From: an uncultured Clostridia bacterium
GTDB lineage: Bacteria > Bacillota > Clostridia > Oscillospirales > Ruminococcaceae
Assembly: GCA_947628655.1 (NCBI GenBank)
Contig: CANRAS010000005.1
Coordinates: 1 to 64,000, forward strand
DNA length: 64,000 bases
Direction of reading: 5' to 3'
The translations under genes were made by a program, and so were the position numbers. A model generated the notes under the pieces. The model worked only from the letters and a program-made list of their open reading frames with translations. It had not been told where the DNA came from and did no database searches. Positions 33,254 through 43,212 of this stretch are shown piece after piece; the first letter of the stretch is position 1, and each line of letters starts with the position of its first letter.

Positions 33254-34306
33254 GTGGAACGTCGTGCGGCAAAGATATTGGCGGCTGTAGTGGACGCTTA
33301 TATCAGAACGGGCGAACCCGTGGGTTCTAAAACGCTGTCTTTAGACCCCGAAATAGGCGTTTCTTCGGCTACTATACGAAACCATATGGCGGCTTTGGAA
33401 CAGGATGGCTACCTTGACCACCCGCACACCTCCGCAGGGCGAGTGCCTACCTACAAGGGACTTCGTTATTATGTCGATAATCTTATGAGCCCCGAACCTA
33501 TCACACTCGAAGAGATAACCGAAATCGACAGACGGCTCGCGTCGGATATGAGCGCCGAGGCGATTATCGAAAACGCGTCGTCCGCTCTCGCGGAACTTAC
33601 TCAATGCGCGGCGGTGTCAACAAACCACGTTTCAAAGTTTTCCGTCATAACGAAAGTCGACGTTGTGCCTGCGGGCAGACGGCTTTATGTACTGCTGATG
33701 ATAGATTCCAACGGAACTATAAAGAATAAAGTCTGCCGAATGGAATTTGATATGACAAACGACCAAATGGCGGACTTCACGGCGTTTCTGAATGAACACC
33801 TGCGCGGAGTGAACCTTGAAACAATGTCGGAAGAATACGTCGAACATCTGGCGGCGGCGCTCGGCGGTTATATGCTTTCGCTGTCGCCGTTGCTCCACGC
33901 GGTTTATGAACTGTCTGCGGAAATGCTCAAAGGGAGCGTCGACGTCAAAGGCGAGGCGAATTTGCTTGCAAGAACCGATATACCGCCCGCCGAGGTAATA
34001 CGCTTTATAGAGCGGAAAGCGGAACTTTCAAATCTTTTGGAGGGCGCGTTTTCGGGTATCAATATCCGTTTCGGCGAAGAGGGCGATACTTTCGCAATAT
34101 CGAACTCAACGGTAGTTTCCGCAAGCTATTACAAAAACGGCAAGCCCGCGGGCGCTATCGGAATTATCGGACCTATGAGATTGGATTACCGCAAGGTAGT
34201 CCCTTATATAGAATATCTTAGCCGAAAGGTGACGCAAATGCTTTCCGAAGAGGAAGATATGGGTCTGCCCGACGGCGGGAAAGGAGATAAGGCGAATGAC
34301 AAATGA
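33254..34306 (+). CDS. hrcA: Heat-inducible transcription repressor HrcA
   Basis: 350 aa. The winged-helix N-terminus has ERRAAKILAAVVDAYIRTGEPVGSKTL and SSATIRNHMAALEQDGYLDHPHTSAGRVPTYKG. The C-terminus has GAIGIIGPMRLDYRKVVPYIEYLS. The start is a GTG preceded by GGGGGTGA. It binds the CIRCE site upstream and depends on GroE in known systems. It overlaps grpE by 11 nt. Confidence 0.97.
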   Translation: MERRAAKILAAVVDAYIRTGEPVGSKTLSLDPEIGVSSATIRNHMAALEQDGYLDHPHTSAGRVPTYKGLRYYVDNLMSPEPITLEEITEIDRRLASDMSAEAIIENASSALAELTQCAAVSTNHVSKFSVITKVDVVPAGRRLYVLLMIDSNGTIKNKVCRMEFDMTNDQMADFTAFLNEHLRGVNLETMSEEYVEHLAAALGGYMLSLSPLLHAVYELSAEMLKGSVDVKGEANLLARTDIPPAEVIRFIERKAELSNLLEGAFSGINIRFGEEGDTFAISNSTVVSASYYKNGKPAGAIGIIGPMRLDYRKVVPYIEYLSRKVTQMLSEEEDMGLPDGGKGDKANDK

Positions 34307-34853
34307 AGAAGAACAGCTTTTAGAGGAAACGGAAGAAACTCCGGCAGATGAAAGCGAAACAACCGAGGAGGACGTAAGCGCTGATGAAAACAGCGAAACA
34401 GCAGACCCCGCCAAACCCGCCGAAACGGCTGACAAAGCGGAACTCGACGCGGTAAAGGAACAGCTTTTGCGGACAATGGCGGAGTACGACAACTTCCGAA
34501 AGCGTTCCGCGCGGGAAAAGGACGCGCTCCGCGCCGAAATCGTGCTGAACGTCACGTCAAAATTCCTGCCCGTGCTGGATAATCTCGAACGCGCTTTGGG
34601 AACGGAATGTTCCGACGAGAACTACAAAAAGGGCGTTGAGATGATAGGCAGCAGCTTTCTTTCTATCCTTAAAGATTTGGGAGTTGAGGAAATAGCAAGC
34701 GACGGCGCGCCGTTCGACCCTAATCTTCATCAGGCTGTCCAGAGAGTGGACGGGGGAGATGCTGAAAGCGGTACGGTAGTTCAGACGTTCGCTAAAGGCT
34801 ATAAAATCGGCGACAGGGTGATAAGGTTCGCTATGGTAAGCGTGGCGAATTAG
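34296..34853 (+). CDS. grpE: Nucleotide exchange factor GrpE
   Basis: 185 aa. An acidic, low-complexity N-terminal ~50 residues is followed by the long dimerising helix (LLRTMAEYDNFRKRSAREKDA) and the beta-domain ending GYKIGDRVIRFAMVSVAN. It swaps ADP for ATP on DnaK. Its ATG lies inside the end of hrcA with an AAAGGAG site. Confidence 0.96.
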   Translation: MTNEEEQLLEETEETPADESETTEEDVSADENSETADPAKPAETADKAELDAVKEQLLRTMAEYDNFRKRSAREKDALRAEIVLNVTSKFLPVLDNLERALGTECSDENYKKGVEMIGSSFLSILKDLGVEEIASDGAPFDPNLHQAVQRVDGGDAESGTVVQTFAKGYKIGDRVIRFAMVSVAN

Positions 34854-34913
34854 CGAAATTCCCCGAACAAAAAAACGCAAACAAAGTAATTTTTCAAATA
34901 GGAGGAAATTGTT

Positions 34914-36746
34914 ATGAGCAAGATAATAGGTATTGATTTGGGTACAACAAACAGCTGTGTATCAGTAATCGAGGGCGGCGAACCCGTCGTTATCACGAAC
35001 TCCGAGGGTTCGAGAACAACGCCGTCGGTAGTAGCGTTCACAAAGGACGGCGAACGCCTTGTAGGTCAGCTTGCGAAGAACCAAGCCGTTCAGAACCCCG
35101 AAAAGACTGTCATTTCCATAAAAAGACATATGGGAAGCGACTACAAAGTTGACATCGACGGCAAGAAGTACACCCCGCAGGAAATTTCCGCGATGATACT
35201 TCAAAAGCTGAAAGCGGACGCGGAGGGTTATCTGGGCGAAAAGGTAACGGACGCCGTTATTACCGTTCCCGCATACTTCACGGACTCACAGCGCCAGGCT
35301 ACTAAGGACGCGGGTCAAATCGCGGGACTTAACGTTCAGCGTATCATCAACGAGCCGACAGCGGCGGCGCTCGCCTACGGCGTTGACAAGGAAGAAGATC
35401 AGAATATCGTCGTTTACGACTTAGGCGGCGGTACGTTCGATGTGTCCGTTATCAACATCGGCGACGGCGTTCAGGAAGTTCTCGCGACGGCGGGCAATAA
35501 CCACCTCGGCGGCGACGACTTCGACCAGAGAATAATCGACTACCTCAAGGAGGAGTTCAAAAAGTCCGACGGAATTGACCTGTCAAGCGACAAGTTCGCT
35601 ATGCAGAGATTAAAGGACGAGGCTGAAAAGGCGAAAATCGCGCTTTCCAATTCAACGAGCGTCAACATCTCCATTCCGTATATTACGGCGGACGCAAACG
35701 GCGCAAAGCACTTGAATGTTACGCTTTCGAGAGCGAAGTTCAACGAACTCACCGCAGACCTTGTAGAGGCTACAATGGGTCCGCTCAAACAAGCTATAGC
35801 GGACAGCGGTCTTGAAAAGAGCGAGATACACAAGATACTGCTCGTCGGCGGTTCTACAAGAATACCCGCCGTTCAGGAGGCTGTCAAAGGCTTTTTGGGC
35901 AAAGACCCGTTCAAGGGAATTAACCCCGACGAATGTGTGGCAATCGGCGCGTCCATTCAAGGCGGCGTACTCAATAAGGAAGTCGGCGGTATCGTACTGC
36001 TCGACGTAACTCCGCTGTCGCTCGGTATCGAAACGGCAGGCGGCGTCTGCACCCGTATGATAGAGCGCAACACGACTATCCCGACGAAACATTCGCAGGT
36101 GTTCACGACGTATTCCGACAATCAGCCGTCGGTTGATATAAACATTCTGCAAGGTGAACGCGAGTTCGCAAAGGACAACAAGTCCATAGGCAACTTCCGT
36201 CTGGACGGCATTGCTCCCGCGCCGCGCGGTATCCCGCAGATAGAGGTAACGTTCGACATAGACGCGAACGGTATCGTAAACGTATCCGCGGTCGATAAGG
36301 GTACGGGCAAGGAACAGCACATTTCGATTACCGCGTCAACGAATATGAGCAAAGAGGACATCGACAAGGCTGTCAAGGAAGCGGAGGCTTTCGCGGCGGA
36401 GGATAAAAAGCGCAAGGAAGAAGTTGACATTCGCAACGAGGCGGACGCTATGGTATACAGCGTTGAAAAGTCAATGAACGATTTCGGCGATAAAGTTACC
36501 GAGGACGACAAGGCAAAGGTTCAGCCCAAACTCGACGCTCTTAAAGAGGCGCTCAAAGGCTCGGACATCGAGGCTGTCAAGACCGCAAAGGACGAACTCC
36601 AGAAAGAGTTCTATGAAATAGCGGGCAAGGTTTATCAGCAAAACGGCGCAGACGCGGGAAATCCGCAGGGCGCGCCCGATAACGGCGGTAACGGCAGCAG
36701 CGGTGACGACGGCGCAGTTGACGTGGAGTTCACCGAAAAGAAGTAA
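34914..36746 (+). CDS. dnaK: Molecular chaperone DnaK (Hsp70)
   Basis: 610 aa, full length. The ATPase domain has [15 protein letters not shown], the [14 protein letters not shown] phosphate loop and [11 protein letters not shown]. The linker and substrate-binding domain begin at [17 protein letters not shown]. The lid ends in a Gly/Asn/Asp-rich tail (VDVEFTEKK). Strong AGGAGG site. A GC hairpin without a T-run (about 36756-36783) follows the stop and may protect or partly terminate the message before the next gene. Confidence 0.98.
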   Translation: MSKIIGIDLGTTNSCVSVIEGGEPVVITNSEGSRTTPSVVAFTKDGERLVGQLAKNQAVQNPEKTVISIKRHMGSDYKVDIDGKKYTPQEISAMILQKLKADAEGYLGEKVTDAVITVPAYFTDSQRQATKDAGQIAGLNVQRIINEPTAAALAYGVDKEEDQNIVVYDLGGGTFDVSVINIGDGVQEVLATAGNNHLGGDDFDQRIIDYLKEEFKKSDGIDLSSDKFAMQRLKDEAEKAKIALSNSTSVNISIPYITADANGAKHLNVTLSRAKFNELTADLVEATMGPLKQAIADSGLEKSEIHKILLVGGSTRIPAVQEAVKGFLGKDPFKGINPDECVAIGASIQGGVLNKEVGGIVLLDVTPLSLGIETAGGVCTRMIERNTTIPTKHSQVFTTYSDNQPSVDINILQGEREFAKDNKSIGNFRLDGIAPAPRGIPQIEVTFDIDANGIVNVSAVDKGTGKEQHISITASTNMSKEDIDKAVKEAEAFAAEDKKRKEEVDIRNEADAMVYSVEKSMNDFGDKVTEDDKAKVQPKLDALKEALKGSDIEAVKTAKDELQKEFYEIAGKVYQQNGADAGNPQGAPDNGGNGSSGDDGAVDVEFTEKK

Positions 36747-36812
36747 TCTAAAGCGGTGCGCCGCGCGGCAGTGCGCGGCGTACTTTGCCGATTTTGAAAG
36801 GAGTACACTTCT

Positions 36813-37859
36813 ATGAACGCTGAACAGGCGAAAGCGGCGTGCGAGGCGCTCTCCGAGTGGCTTTGCGAATACGAGGGGTACAAGAAACCCCCGTCGGAAA
36901 TCACGGCAGCTCTCGATTTTGAAGCGGACGGACTGAACTTCTATGTGATAAAATACAAGAAGTCCGCGCTTTCTAAATCTCTTATCGGCGTGGTTTGCTT
37001 TGAGGGAAATTCTCTCGAAAAATGCAGGGGTATCTATACGGACGCTAAAGAACCGTATAACGAGAAAACCGCGCTCGATTACGGCAGAGAATACGCGCAG
37101 TATGTTCATGACGATATGGCGCGCAGGAAACAGCAAGATGAAGTAAAGGCGTTATTCAAGAAAAATCTCGATTATACGCTCTCGAAAACGCTTGACGCGG
37201 ACGTGATAGCAAGGCAGTTCGTAAAGACCGAAACGCGGTTCTTTCTCGAAGTCGGCAAGGTTGACATAAAAAGCGGACGCGTTGTCGCAGCAGACCCGCT
37301 GTGTTATCTCGCTATGGGCAAATTCCGTCCAACGCTTGAAATAGAGATACCGAACGGTACTTATCCCGCCGAAGTTTCGATTTTCCGAAACGATTTAATA
37401 GGGCTTAGAATGTGTACGGCGCGGCTTAAAATCAAGGACACGAAAGCCGTTCGCTATGAACTCGCAAAACCTGTCCCCGACACGGCGGCAAATGTTTCAG
37501 AGGACGGCGAGGTTTGGACGGGTTATCCCGTAGACGCGGGAATGATGTGCTTTATCGACGCGAAAGGCGCGGACGAGTTCGGCGAGTGGGTTGATAATTG
37601 GCATAAGGAAAACAAGGGCAAGAACCACTATGACGACTATTTCGCGGCGCTTTTCGCGGAAAGCTATAAGAAACTCCCCGCGTATCAGCGCGAGGACGGC
37701 GATTTCATCGAGTGGACAAATCCCGATACAAACGAAAGAATGGTTATGGTTTCGTCAGGTTTCGGCGACGGATTTTATCAGTGTTTTTGGGGCTATGACG
37801 AAAGCGGGGAAGTGTGCGAACTTGTATCTCCGCTTGTAAATCCCGATTTATTTGACTAA
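36813..37859 (+). CDS. DUF4241-domain protein inserted between dnaK and dnaJ
   Basis: 348 aa, not a normal member of this operon. Residues ~1-130 are an unrecognised helical/charged part ([20 protein letters not shown]...). From about 147 the sequence fits the DUF4241 pattern: [42 protein letters not shown], and [19 protein letters not shown] at the end. The function of DUF4241 is unknown. An AAAGGAG site precedes the ATG, and the stop is only 14 nt before dnaJ, so it is transcribed with the chaperones and likely HrcA-controlled. Base composition and codon use look like the neighbours. Confidence 0.75.
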   Translation: MNAEQAKAACEALSEWLCEYEGYKKPPSEITAALDFEADGLNFYVIKYKKSALSKSLIGVVCFEGNSLEKCRGIYTDAKEPYNEKTALDYGREYAQYVHDDMARRKQQDEVKALFKKNLDYTLSKTLDADVIARQFVKTETRFFLEVGKVDIKSGRVVAADPLCYLAMGKFRPTLEIEIPNGTYPAEVSIFRNDLIGLRMCTARLKIKDTKAVRYELAKPVPDTAANVSEDGEVWTGYPVDAGMMCFIDAKGADEFGEWVDNWHKENKGKNHYDDYFAALFAESYKKLPAYQREDGDFIEWTNPDTNERMVMVSSGFGDGFYQCFWGYDESGEVCELVSPLVNPDLFD

Positions 37860-37873
37860 GGCAGGGAGCTTTT

Positions 37874-39022
37874 ATGGAAAAACGTGACTATTATGAGGTG
37901 CTGGGACTGCAAAAGGGAGCGACGGACGCGGAAATCAAAAAGGCGTACCGAAAACTCGCAAAGCAGTATCACCCCGACTTAAACCCCGACGACCCGACAG
38001 CGGCGGAAAAGTTCAAGGAGATAAACGAGGCAAATCAGGTGCTTTCCGACCCTGAAAAGCGGGCGAAGTATGACCAGTTCGGCTTTTCGGGCGTAGACCC
38101 GTCATACGGCGGAGGGAACGCGTGGGCAGGCGGTTTTGACGGTGTTGATTTGGGCGATATATTCGCGGATATATTCGGCGGGGGCTTTGGCGGAGGTTTT
38201 TCAAGCAGGAGCGCGAACCCGAACCGCGCGCGGCGCGGCGAGGATATAGTCGTGTCGCTTGACATTTCGTTTATGGAGGCGTGCCGAGGCGTTTCCCACG
38301 ACATAACGGTAAATCGCGCGGAAGAATGTCCCGACTGCAAGGGAACAGGCGCCGCCGAGGGAACGTCGCCCAAGACTTGCCCCGAATGTAAAGGCAAGGG
38401 CGTTGTTACATTCCAGCAGCGGAGTATGTTCGGTATGATGCAGTCGCAGCGCCCGTGTACGAAGTGCGGCGGGAGCGGAAAGATAATCGAAACCCCGTGT
38501 GCGAAGTGCAAGGGCAAGGGAACGGTAAATATGAAGAAAACGGTTTCCGTGAAAGTACCCGCAGGCATTGACGACGGACTTATTCTCAATGTTCGCGGAC
38601 AGGGCAACGCAGGTACGAACGGCGGAGGCAGGGGCGATATGAAAGTGCGGATTTCCGTGCGCCGCGACCCCGTGTTCACGCGCGAGGAGAACAACATTCG
38701 CATAGATTTCCCGATAACGTATGCGCAGGCGGCGCTGGGCGCGGAAATAGAAGTCCCGACGATTGACGGACCTGTTACTTACAGCGTACCCGCGGGAACG
38801 CAGCCGGGTACGGTGTTCAGACTGCGCGGAAAGGGCGTGCAGAAACTCCAGAGGAGCGAGGGCGACCGCGGCGACCAGTTTGTGCATATAAATGTTGAAG
38901 TGCCGAAGAATTTGAGCAAAAAGCAAAAGGACGCGCTTGAGGCGTTCGAGGCAACGCTTGACGAGAAGAATTACGAGAAACGGAAGAGTTTCTTTGATAA
39001 GATTAAGGAGAAGTTTAAGTAA
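37874..39022 (+). CDS. dnaJ: Chaperone protein DnaJ (Hsp40)
   Basis: 382 aa. J domain with HPD (YHPDLNPDD, ~33-41), a Gly/Phe-rich linker (~75-115), and the zinc region with four CxxCxGxG repeats ([32 protein letters not shown]). The substrate-binding C-terminal domains include [22 protein letters not shown]. It stimulates DnaK ATPase. It is the last gene of the heat-shock operon, followed by a perfect bidirectional terminator. Confidence 0.97.
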   Translation: MEKRDYYEVLGLQKGATDAEIKKAYRKLAKQYHPDLNPDDPTAAEKFKEINEANQVLSDPEKRAKYDQFGFSGVDPSYGGGNAWAGGFDGVDLGDIFADIFGGGFGGGFSSRSANPNRARRGEDIVVSLDISFMEACRGVSHDITVNRAEECPDCKGTGAAEGTSPKTCPECKGKGVVTFQQRSMFGMMQSQRPCTKCGGSGKIIETPCAKCKGKGTVNMKKTVSVKVPAGIDDGLILNVRGQGNAGTNGGGRGDMKVRISVRRDPVFTREENNIRIDFPITYAQAALGAEIEVPTIDGPVTYSVPAGTQPGTVFRLRGKGVQKLQRSEGDRGDQFVHINVEVPKNLSKKQKDALEAFEATLDEKNYEKRKSFFDKIKEKFK

Positions 39023-39170
39023 ACAGCACTCCCTCCCGCCGTTTATCAGTTTATAGGGCATAGTGCTGAGTGAATAGTAATCTCACACTACGCCCCGACG
39101 GCAGGGGGATTGCTGACCCTAATTTACACGAAAATCCCCCGCCGAACTGCGGGAGGAACGCATTTGAATT

Positions 39171-39206
39171 AAAAAAATCCCCCGCCGAACGGCGGGGGAT
39201 TTTTTT
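39171..39206. terminator. Bidirectional terminator between dnaJ and the LRR protein gene
   Basis: Perfect 16-bp stem: AAAAAAATCCCCCGCC, GAAC loop, GGCGGGGGATTTTTTT. The T-run on either strand serves both convergent genes. Confidence 0.9.
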
Positions 39207-39228
39207 ATGCTGTTATATATGGGGGAAA

Positions 39229-40998
39229 TTACTTCTTTTTCTTAGATGCTACGATAACCACGCTTGCCGCGAGAATTACGGGAACAAGCGCAACAGCAAC
39301 GCCCGTGTTCGGGTTCTTGGTGGCGTTGTTGTCAGCGGGTTTTTCGGTGTCGGTCTTGTCTGTGGTGTCTGTTTTGTCGGTGTTATCGGTTTTGTCGGTG
39401 TCTGTGTCAGTGTCGGTATCAGTATCGGTATCGGTGTCTGTGTTACCCGTATTACCCGTATTACCTGTGTTACCTGTGTTACCCGTGTTGCCTGTGTTAT
39501 CGGGGTCAACAGTCGGGTCGGTTGTAAATGTTACATCGGACAGAAGGTATTCACTAAAATGTGTCGTGTTAAAGTAAACAAAACCGCCTTTAACCCAACC
39601 GCTCATATCTTTAAGTGTGCCGTCTTCTTTAACAAAGTATACGAAAACATTTTCTGATTCCTTAAATCTTTCGGGAAGTTCGATTTTAACAAGGAACTCT
39701 GTTGTGTTTGCGCTGAAATCAACAGGTTTGCCGTCTTTTGTGAACGACAAATCATATTTTAGTTCCTTAGCGTCATCATCTGTAAGGAGAGTAGCCGTAA
39801 ATTCTGCACCTGTAAGGTCAACAGCCGTCACAGCGTCTGTCGGTAAAGAAACCTCGATTTTATCTTCCATAGCCTTAAATTCGGTAGACGCGGCAGTCGT
39901 TATGCTTGCGCCGTTGAACGCATTGTAATCACCTGTTTCATCTTTGTAAACAGCTTCATACAGACCCAATGAAACAGCGTCCCACTCGTTTTTAGTTCCC
40001 GCATATGTAACGGTATCTTTTATACACGCTGCACTGCTTTCGGTTGTCCAGAACGCGCGTTCGCCGACGGATTTAATGCTCTTAGGCAAACTAATGCTTT
40101 CAAGAGCAGTACCCAAAAATGCGTTATTGCCGATAGTTTCCACGCCCTCTTCAAATTTCACGTCTGTAAGAGCGGTACAGCCCGAAAATGCGCTGTTGCC
40201 TATTACAGAAGACGGGATATTAATTTTTGTGAGAGCCGTACTGTTGCTAAACGCATAGTCGCCAATTTTTTCAAGGCTTGCAGGAAGTGCTAGTTCTGTA
40301 ATATTTGTTTTCTCAAACGCTCTTTCGCCTATTTCCTTTATTGTGCTGGGCAATTCCAATTTTGTGAGTTGAGGGCAGGAACAATTCGGTTTAAAGGCGT
40401 TTGCATGTAAACCAAATGCACGATTTCCGATTTTCTCAACGCCCTCGCCAATTTTTACTTCTGTAAGATTTTGGAGGGTGTTTTGAATATTATTGCCACT
40501 GCCGGGTATCATACTTGAGGGAATTTCTTTAACGCTTCCCGGAATTGTTATTGATGTAAGCGCATTACATTCCCAAAAAGCAGCTTTGCCTATGCTTTCT
40601 ACCTCATCGGGAATAACTATGCTTGTGAGTTTTGAACAACCCGCAAACTGATAATCCCCAATCTTCTTTAAGTGTTTCGGCAGTCTGATAGATGTAGCTT
40701 GAATATCGGGAGTTGACCAAGTGCCGATTTCAACCTCGACTACAACTTTACCGCTGGGAGATTGGTCGGGGAAGATTAAATTTGTTTCTGCCATACCTGC
40801 TTTGGTTATGCTTGCTTTACAAGTTCCCGCCGCTTCATCTATGGTGGTAAATGTCAGCGTTCCTTTTTTGTACTCTTGAGAATCGGCTTCCTCCGCGCTT
40901 GCCGTTATGCTGACTGCGGGGAACAATCCCGCCGCAGGCGCTGCCGCTGCAAGTACCGCAGCAACCGCTGCCACCGCTGTTATTTTCTTTAAATTCAT
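39229..40998 (-). CDS. Secreted leucine-rich repeat (BspA-type) surface protein with PNTG sorting signal
   Basis: 589 aa from the ATG 8 nt after GGAGG. Signal peptide (NLKKITAVAAVAAVLAAAAP...ITASA), then a beta-rich part. BspA-like LRR_5 repeats follow from about 100 to 330 (units such as IGDYQFAGCSKLTSIVIP and IGKAAFWECNALTSITIP), then a beta domain. The C-terminal spacer is made of Thr-Gly-Asn and Thr-Asp repeats (NTGNTG, DTDTDT). It ends NPNTG, a hydrophobic helix and KKKK: an NPxTG-like sortase signal. It is probably wall-anchored and may bind host or plant polymers. Transcribed divergently from the XRE regulator at 41195. Confidence 0.9.
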   Translation of the reverse strand: MNLKKITAVAAVAAVLAAAAPAAGLFPAVSITASAEEADSQEYKKGTLTFTTIDEAAGTCKASITKAGMAETNLIFPDQSPSGKVVVEVEIGTWSTPDIQATSIRLPKHLKKIGDYQFAGCSKLTSIVIPDEVESIGKAAFWECNALTSITIPGSVKEIPSSMIPGSGNNIQNTLQNLTEVKIGEGVEKIGNRAFGLHANAFKPNCSCPQLTKLELPSTIKEIGERAFEKTNITELALPASLEKIGDYAFSNSTALTKINIPSSVIGNSAFSGCTALTDVKFEEGVETIGNNAFLGTALESISLPKSIKSVGERAFWTTESSAACIKDTVTYAGTKNEWDAVSLGLYEAVYKDETGDYNAFNGASITTAASTEFKAMEDKIEVSLPTDAVTAVDLTGAEFTATLLTDDDAKELKYDLSFTKDGKPVDFSANTTEFLVKIELPERFKESENVFVYFVKEDGTLKDMSGWVKGGFVYFNTTHFSEYLLSDVTFTTDPTVDPDNTGNTGNTGNTGNTGNTGNTDTDTDTDTDTDTDTDKTDNTDKTDTTDKTDTEKPADNNATKNPNTGVAVALVPVILAASVVIVASKKKK

Positions 40999-41057
40999 GG
41001 GTTTTTCCTCCATATCAATGTTAAATTTCCGCGCAGACCTCCCGCGCGGTTTATATT

Positions 41058-41086
41058 ATTATAGCACATATTTTTCTGTTTGTCAA
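41058..41086 (-). promoter_or_regulatory. Sigma-A promoter of the LRR protein gene
   Basis: TTGACA (41086-41081), 17-nt spacer ending GTGC, and TATAAT (41063-41058) on the minus strand. The leader contains a small CCGCGC/GCGCGG hairpin. Confidence 0.8.
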
Positions 41087-41165
41087 GTAACTTCATCAAT
41101 TTTGTCAAGTAATATATCATAAAATATTGTACAAAAATATTGTCATATAATGATACAATATTATC
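41081..41165. promoter_or_regulatory. Candidate operator region between the LRR and XRE genes
   Basis: TTTGTCAAGTAA occurs twice as a direct repeat (about 41079 and 41101), the first overlapping the LRR -35 box. A partial palindrome AATATTGT ... ACAATATT spans about 41136-41162. These are plausible sites for the divergently encoded XRE protein. No binding data. Confidence 0.45.
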
Positions 41166-41194
41166 AACAATTGCACAAAAAAGGAGGTTCTCTT

Positions 41195-41521
41195 ATGAAT
41201 TATAATTTGTGTCAGCGCATAGCGCAGTTAAGAAATCGGTTAGGAATAACGCAGTCGGACCTTGCGAAACGGCTTGGAGTAACGCGAAGTTCCGTCAACG
41301 CGTGGGAACTTGGCTTTGCCACGCCTCAGCTAAAGCACATTTACGAAATGTCAAGGATTTTCGGCACTACTGTTGACGGTATATTGACGTCCGATGAACA
41401 GGTAATTGTTGACATAACCGACCTTTCCCCGAAAGCACAGCAGGCAATTCTAAATATAGTTCAGCTCCTGCGTGAAGAAAAATCCGCGAACGACAATCCT
41501 CCTGTTGGTGACAATCTGTAA
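41195..41521 (+). CDS. XRE-family helix-turn-helix regulator
   Basis: 108 aa from the ATG after AAAAAGGAGG. The Cro/C1-type HTH covers residues ~6-60 (IAQLRNRLGITQSDLAKRLGVTRSSVNAWELG). The rest is an acidic helical tail. It is divergent from the LRR surface protein, with which it shares a ~200-bp control region, so it may regulate that gene and itself. No metabolite-binding or peptidase domain is visible. Confidence 0.88.
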   Translation: MNYNLCQRIAQLRNRLGITQSDLAKRLGVTRSSVNAWELGFATPQLKHIYEMSRIFGTTVDGILTSDEQVIVDITDLSPKAQQAILNIVQLLREEKSANDNPPVGDNL

Positions 41522-41661
41522 TTGCGGGTTATATTTATAATGTATAATAATATAAAAATCGCCCTTTCCCGCCGTCGGCGGGGAGGGCGAACATTTTAAC
41601 CTAGCGGTTCAGCGCCGTAATCCGCAGGTCTTACATCTTACCTCTAACATCTTATATCTCC
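41522..41661. other. Short intergenic repeat stretch
   Basis: Terminator-like hairpin CGCCCT...AGGGCG near 41561-41590 after the XRE gene, then AG/CT-rich short repeats (TCTTACCTCTAACATC type). Confidence 0.5.
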
Positions 41662-41690
41662 TTGACTTTTCCCAAAAACCGTGCTATAAT
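41662..41690 (+). promoter_or_regulatory. Sigma-A promoter of the MIF-like gene
   Basis: TTGACT (41662-41667), 17-nt spacer ending GTGC, TATAAT (41685-41690), 34 nt before the start. Confidence 0.8.
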
Positions 41691-41723
41691 TAAAGAAAAG
41701 CACTATCCAAAGGAGGAAATGTT

Positions 41724-42065
41724 ATGCCGTTTATCAACACAAAATATTCGGGCGAGATTACGCCCGCGCAGGAGGACGCGATAAAGTCCGCGCTCGGCAG
41801 CGCCGTGTCCGTTATCGGAAAAACCGAAAATTGGCTTATGGTCGGCTTTGAGCCGAACTGCTCGCTCTACTTCAAGGGCAAAAAGCTTGAAAAAATCGCG
41901 TTTGTTGAGGTAAGCCTTTTCGGTCATGCGTCGGACAGCGCGTATGAAAAGTTCACATCAGCCGTGTGCAATGCCCTTGAAAGCACGCTCGGAGTGCCTG
42001 CGGACTGCGTTTACGTCAAGTATTCCCCGACCGACAATTGGGGCTGGAACGGCGGGAATTTCTGA
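41724..42065 (+). CDS. MIF-like tautomerase family protein
   Basis: 113 aa, the size of macrophage migration inhibitory factor (phenylpyruvate tautomerase). Pro2, the catalytic base after Met removal, is present (MPFINTKYSG). The family core VSVIGKTENWLMVGFEPN is followed by AFVEVSLFG and CVYVKYSPTDNWGWNGGNF at the C-terminus. Bacterial members are poorly characterised tautomerases. It has its own promoter and an AGGAGG site. ung follows 38 nt downstream, probably cotranscribed. Confidence 0.88.
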   Translation: MPFINTKYSGEITPAQEDAIKSALGSAVSVIGKTENWLMVGFEPNCSLYFKGKKLEKIAFVEVSLFGHASDSAYEKFTSAVCNALESTLGVPADCVYVKYSPTDNWGWNGGNF

Positions 42066-42103
42066 TTTAACCCGATGAATTTTGCCGTGTAAAGGAAAAG
42101 ATA

Positions 42104-42772
42104 ATGGTAAATATAGGAAACGAGTGGGACGCTCTGCTTGCCGATGAATTCAAGAAAGAATATTATCTGCAATTACGGCAGTTTTTGATTGCCGAGTATA
42201 ATTCGCGGAAAATATTCCCGCCGATGAATGATATTTTCAACGCGTTGAAAGCGACGTCCTACAGCGATGTAAAGGCGGTCATACTTGGTCAGGACCCGTA
42301 TCACGGAGAGGGACAGGCTCACGGAATGTGCTTTTCGGTGAAGAAAGGCACACCGCCTCCGCCCTCTCTGCAAAATATTTTCAAGGAAATACAAAGCGAA
42401 TTAGGCTTGCCGATACCGCCGCACGGGGAACTCACCGCATGGGCGAAACGCGGCGTTCTGCTCCTGAACACCGTGCTTACGGTGCGCGAGGGTATGGCGA
42501 ACTCGCATAGAGGGCGCGGGTGGGAGATATTCACCGACCGCGTTATAGAACTGCTGAACGCGCGAGAAACGCCGATGGTCTTTCTGCTTTGGGGAGCGAA
42601 CGCCCGCGCCAAAAAAGGGCTTATCACGAACCCCGCGCACTTGGTACTCGAATGTGCGCACCCCAGTCCGCTTTCCGCGAACAACGGATTTTTCGGCTGC
42701 GGACATTTTGTGAAAGCAAACGAGTTTTTGGAGAAGAACGGTGTCCAGCCGATTGATTGGGCGATTGAATAG
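42104..42772 (+). CDS. ung: Uracil-DNA glycosylase (family 1)
   Basis: 222 aa. Catalytic water-activating motif GQDPYHGEGQAHGMCFSV (about residues 63-80), LLLNTVLTVREGMANSH, VFLLWGANARAKK, and the leucine loop HPSPLSANNGFFGCGHF. It removes uracil from DNA to start base-excision repair. AAAGGAAAAG precedes the ATG. Confidence 0.96.
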   Translation: MVNIGNEWDALLADEFKKEYYLQLRQFLIAEYNSRKIFPPMNDIFNALKATSYSDVKAVILGQDPYHGEGQAHGMCFSVKKGTPPPPSLQNIFKEIQSELGLPIPPHGELTAWAKRGVLLLNTVLTVREGMANSHRGRGWEIFTDRVIELLNARETPMVFLLWGANARAKKGLITNPAHLVLECAHPSPLSANNGFFGCGHFVKANEFLEKNGVQPIDWAIE

Positions 42773-42839
42773 GTTTTGGGAAATATTTGTCAGCAGTTAG
42801 TCGGGGAACAGGCGCAGGCAACCCGCAACGCGCCACACA

Positions 42840-43012
42840 GCCCGCGTTTTGCGCGTAGCGCAAAACAACGGCGCGTAAGCGCCGTTAATTCGCCGATAGG
42901 CGAATTGCGGGCGGTCGGCAACAGTCGCGGCACGGGCGGCGCAGGCGCGTTAATACGCTTGGCGGTAAACTATTGCGGGATAAGGGAAAAGGTCGCTTGA
43001 ATTGAACCGCGC
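42840..43012 (-). repeat. R1 structured repeat, copy 3
   Basis: Inverted copy. Cloverleaf core 42840-42912, perfect closing stem, loops GTA, GTAA and GATA in plus-strand order. Confidence 0.85.
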
Positions 43013-43013
43013 C

Positions 43014-43112
43014 GAACGCGCTTTGAAAGCGGTTGTGTGGCTTTAGACGGTGTGGCAAGTGTGGCTTTGGGTCATAACGTTGCCCTATCGCAGTGGGCGT
43101 TTTCAGCTTTCA
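43014..43112 (-). repeat. R2 structured repeat, truncated
   Basis: Matches the 3' flank of R2 (AAAGCGGTTGTGTGGCTTT ... GTGGGCGTTTTC) but stops where the long hairpin should begin and is joined to AG-rich sequence. Confidence 0.6.
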
Positions 43113-43212
43113 GAGGCTAGAAGTAAGAGGCTAGAGAAGTGGGACGCAATGTTGCTTTACGACGGTAAAGTGGCTTTAGACGGCGGCGAACCGCAACGCG
43201 TCGCGCCACCTA

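Noticed and set aside
39070-39657. Open frame on the plus strand with Val/Gly and Cys-rich repeats
   Set aside because: It is the complement of the Thr-Gly-Asn and Thr-Asp spacer of the LRR surface protein plus the terminator.
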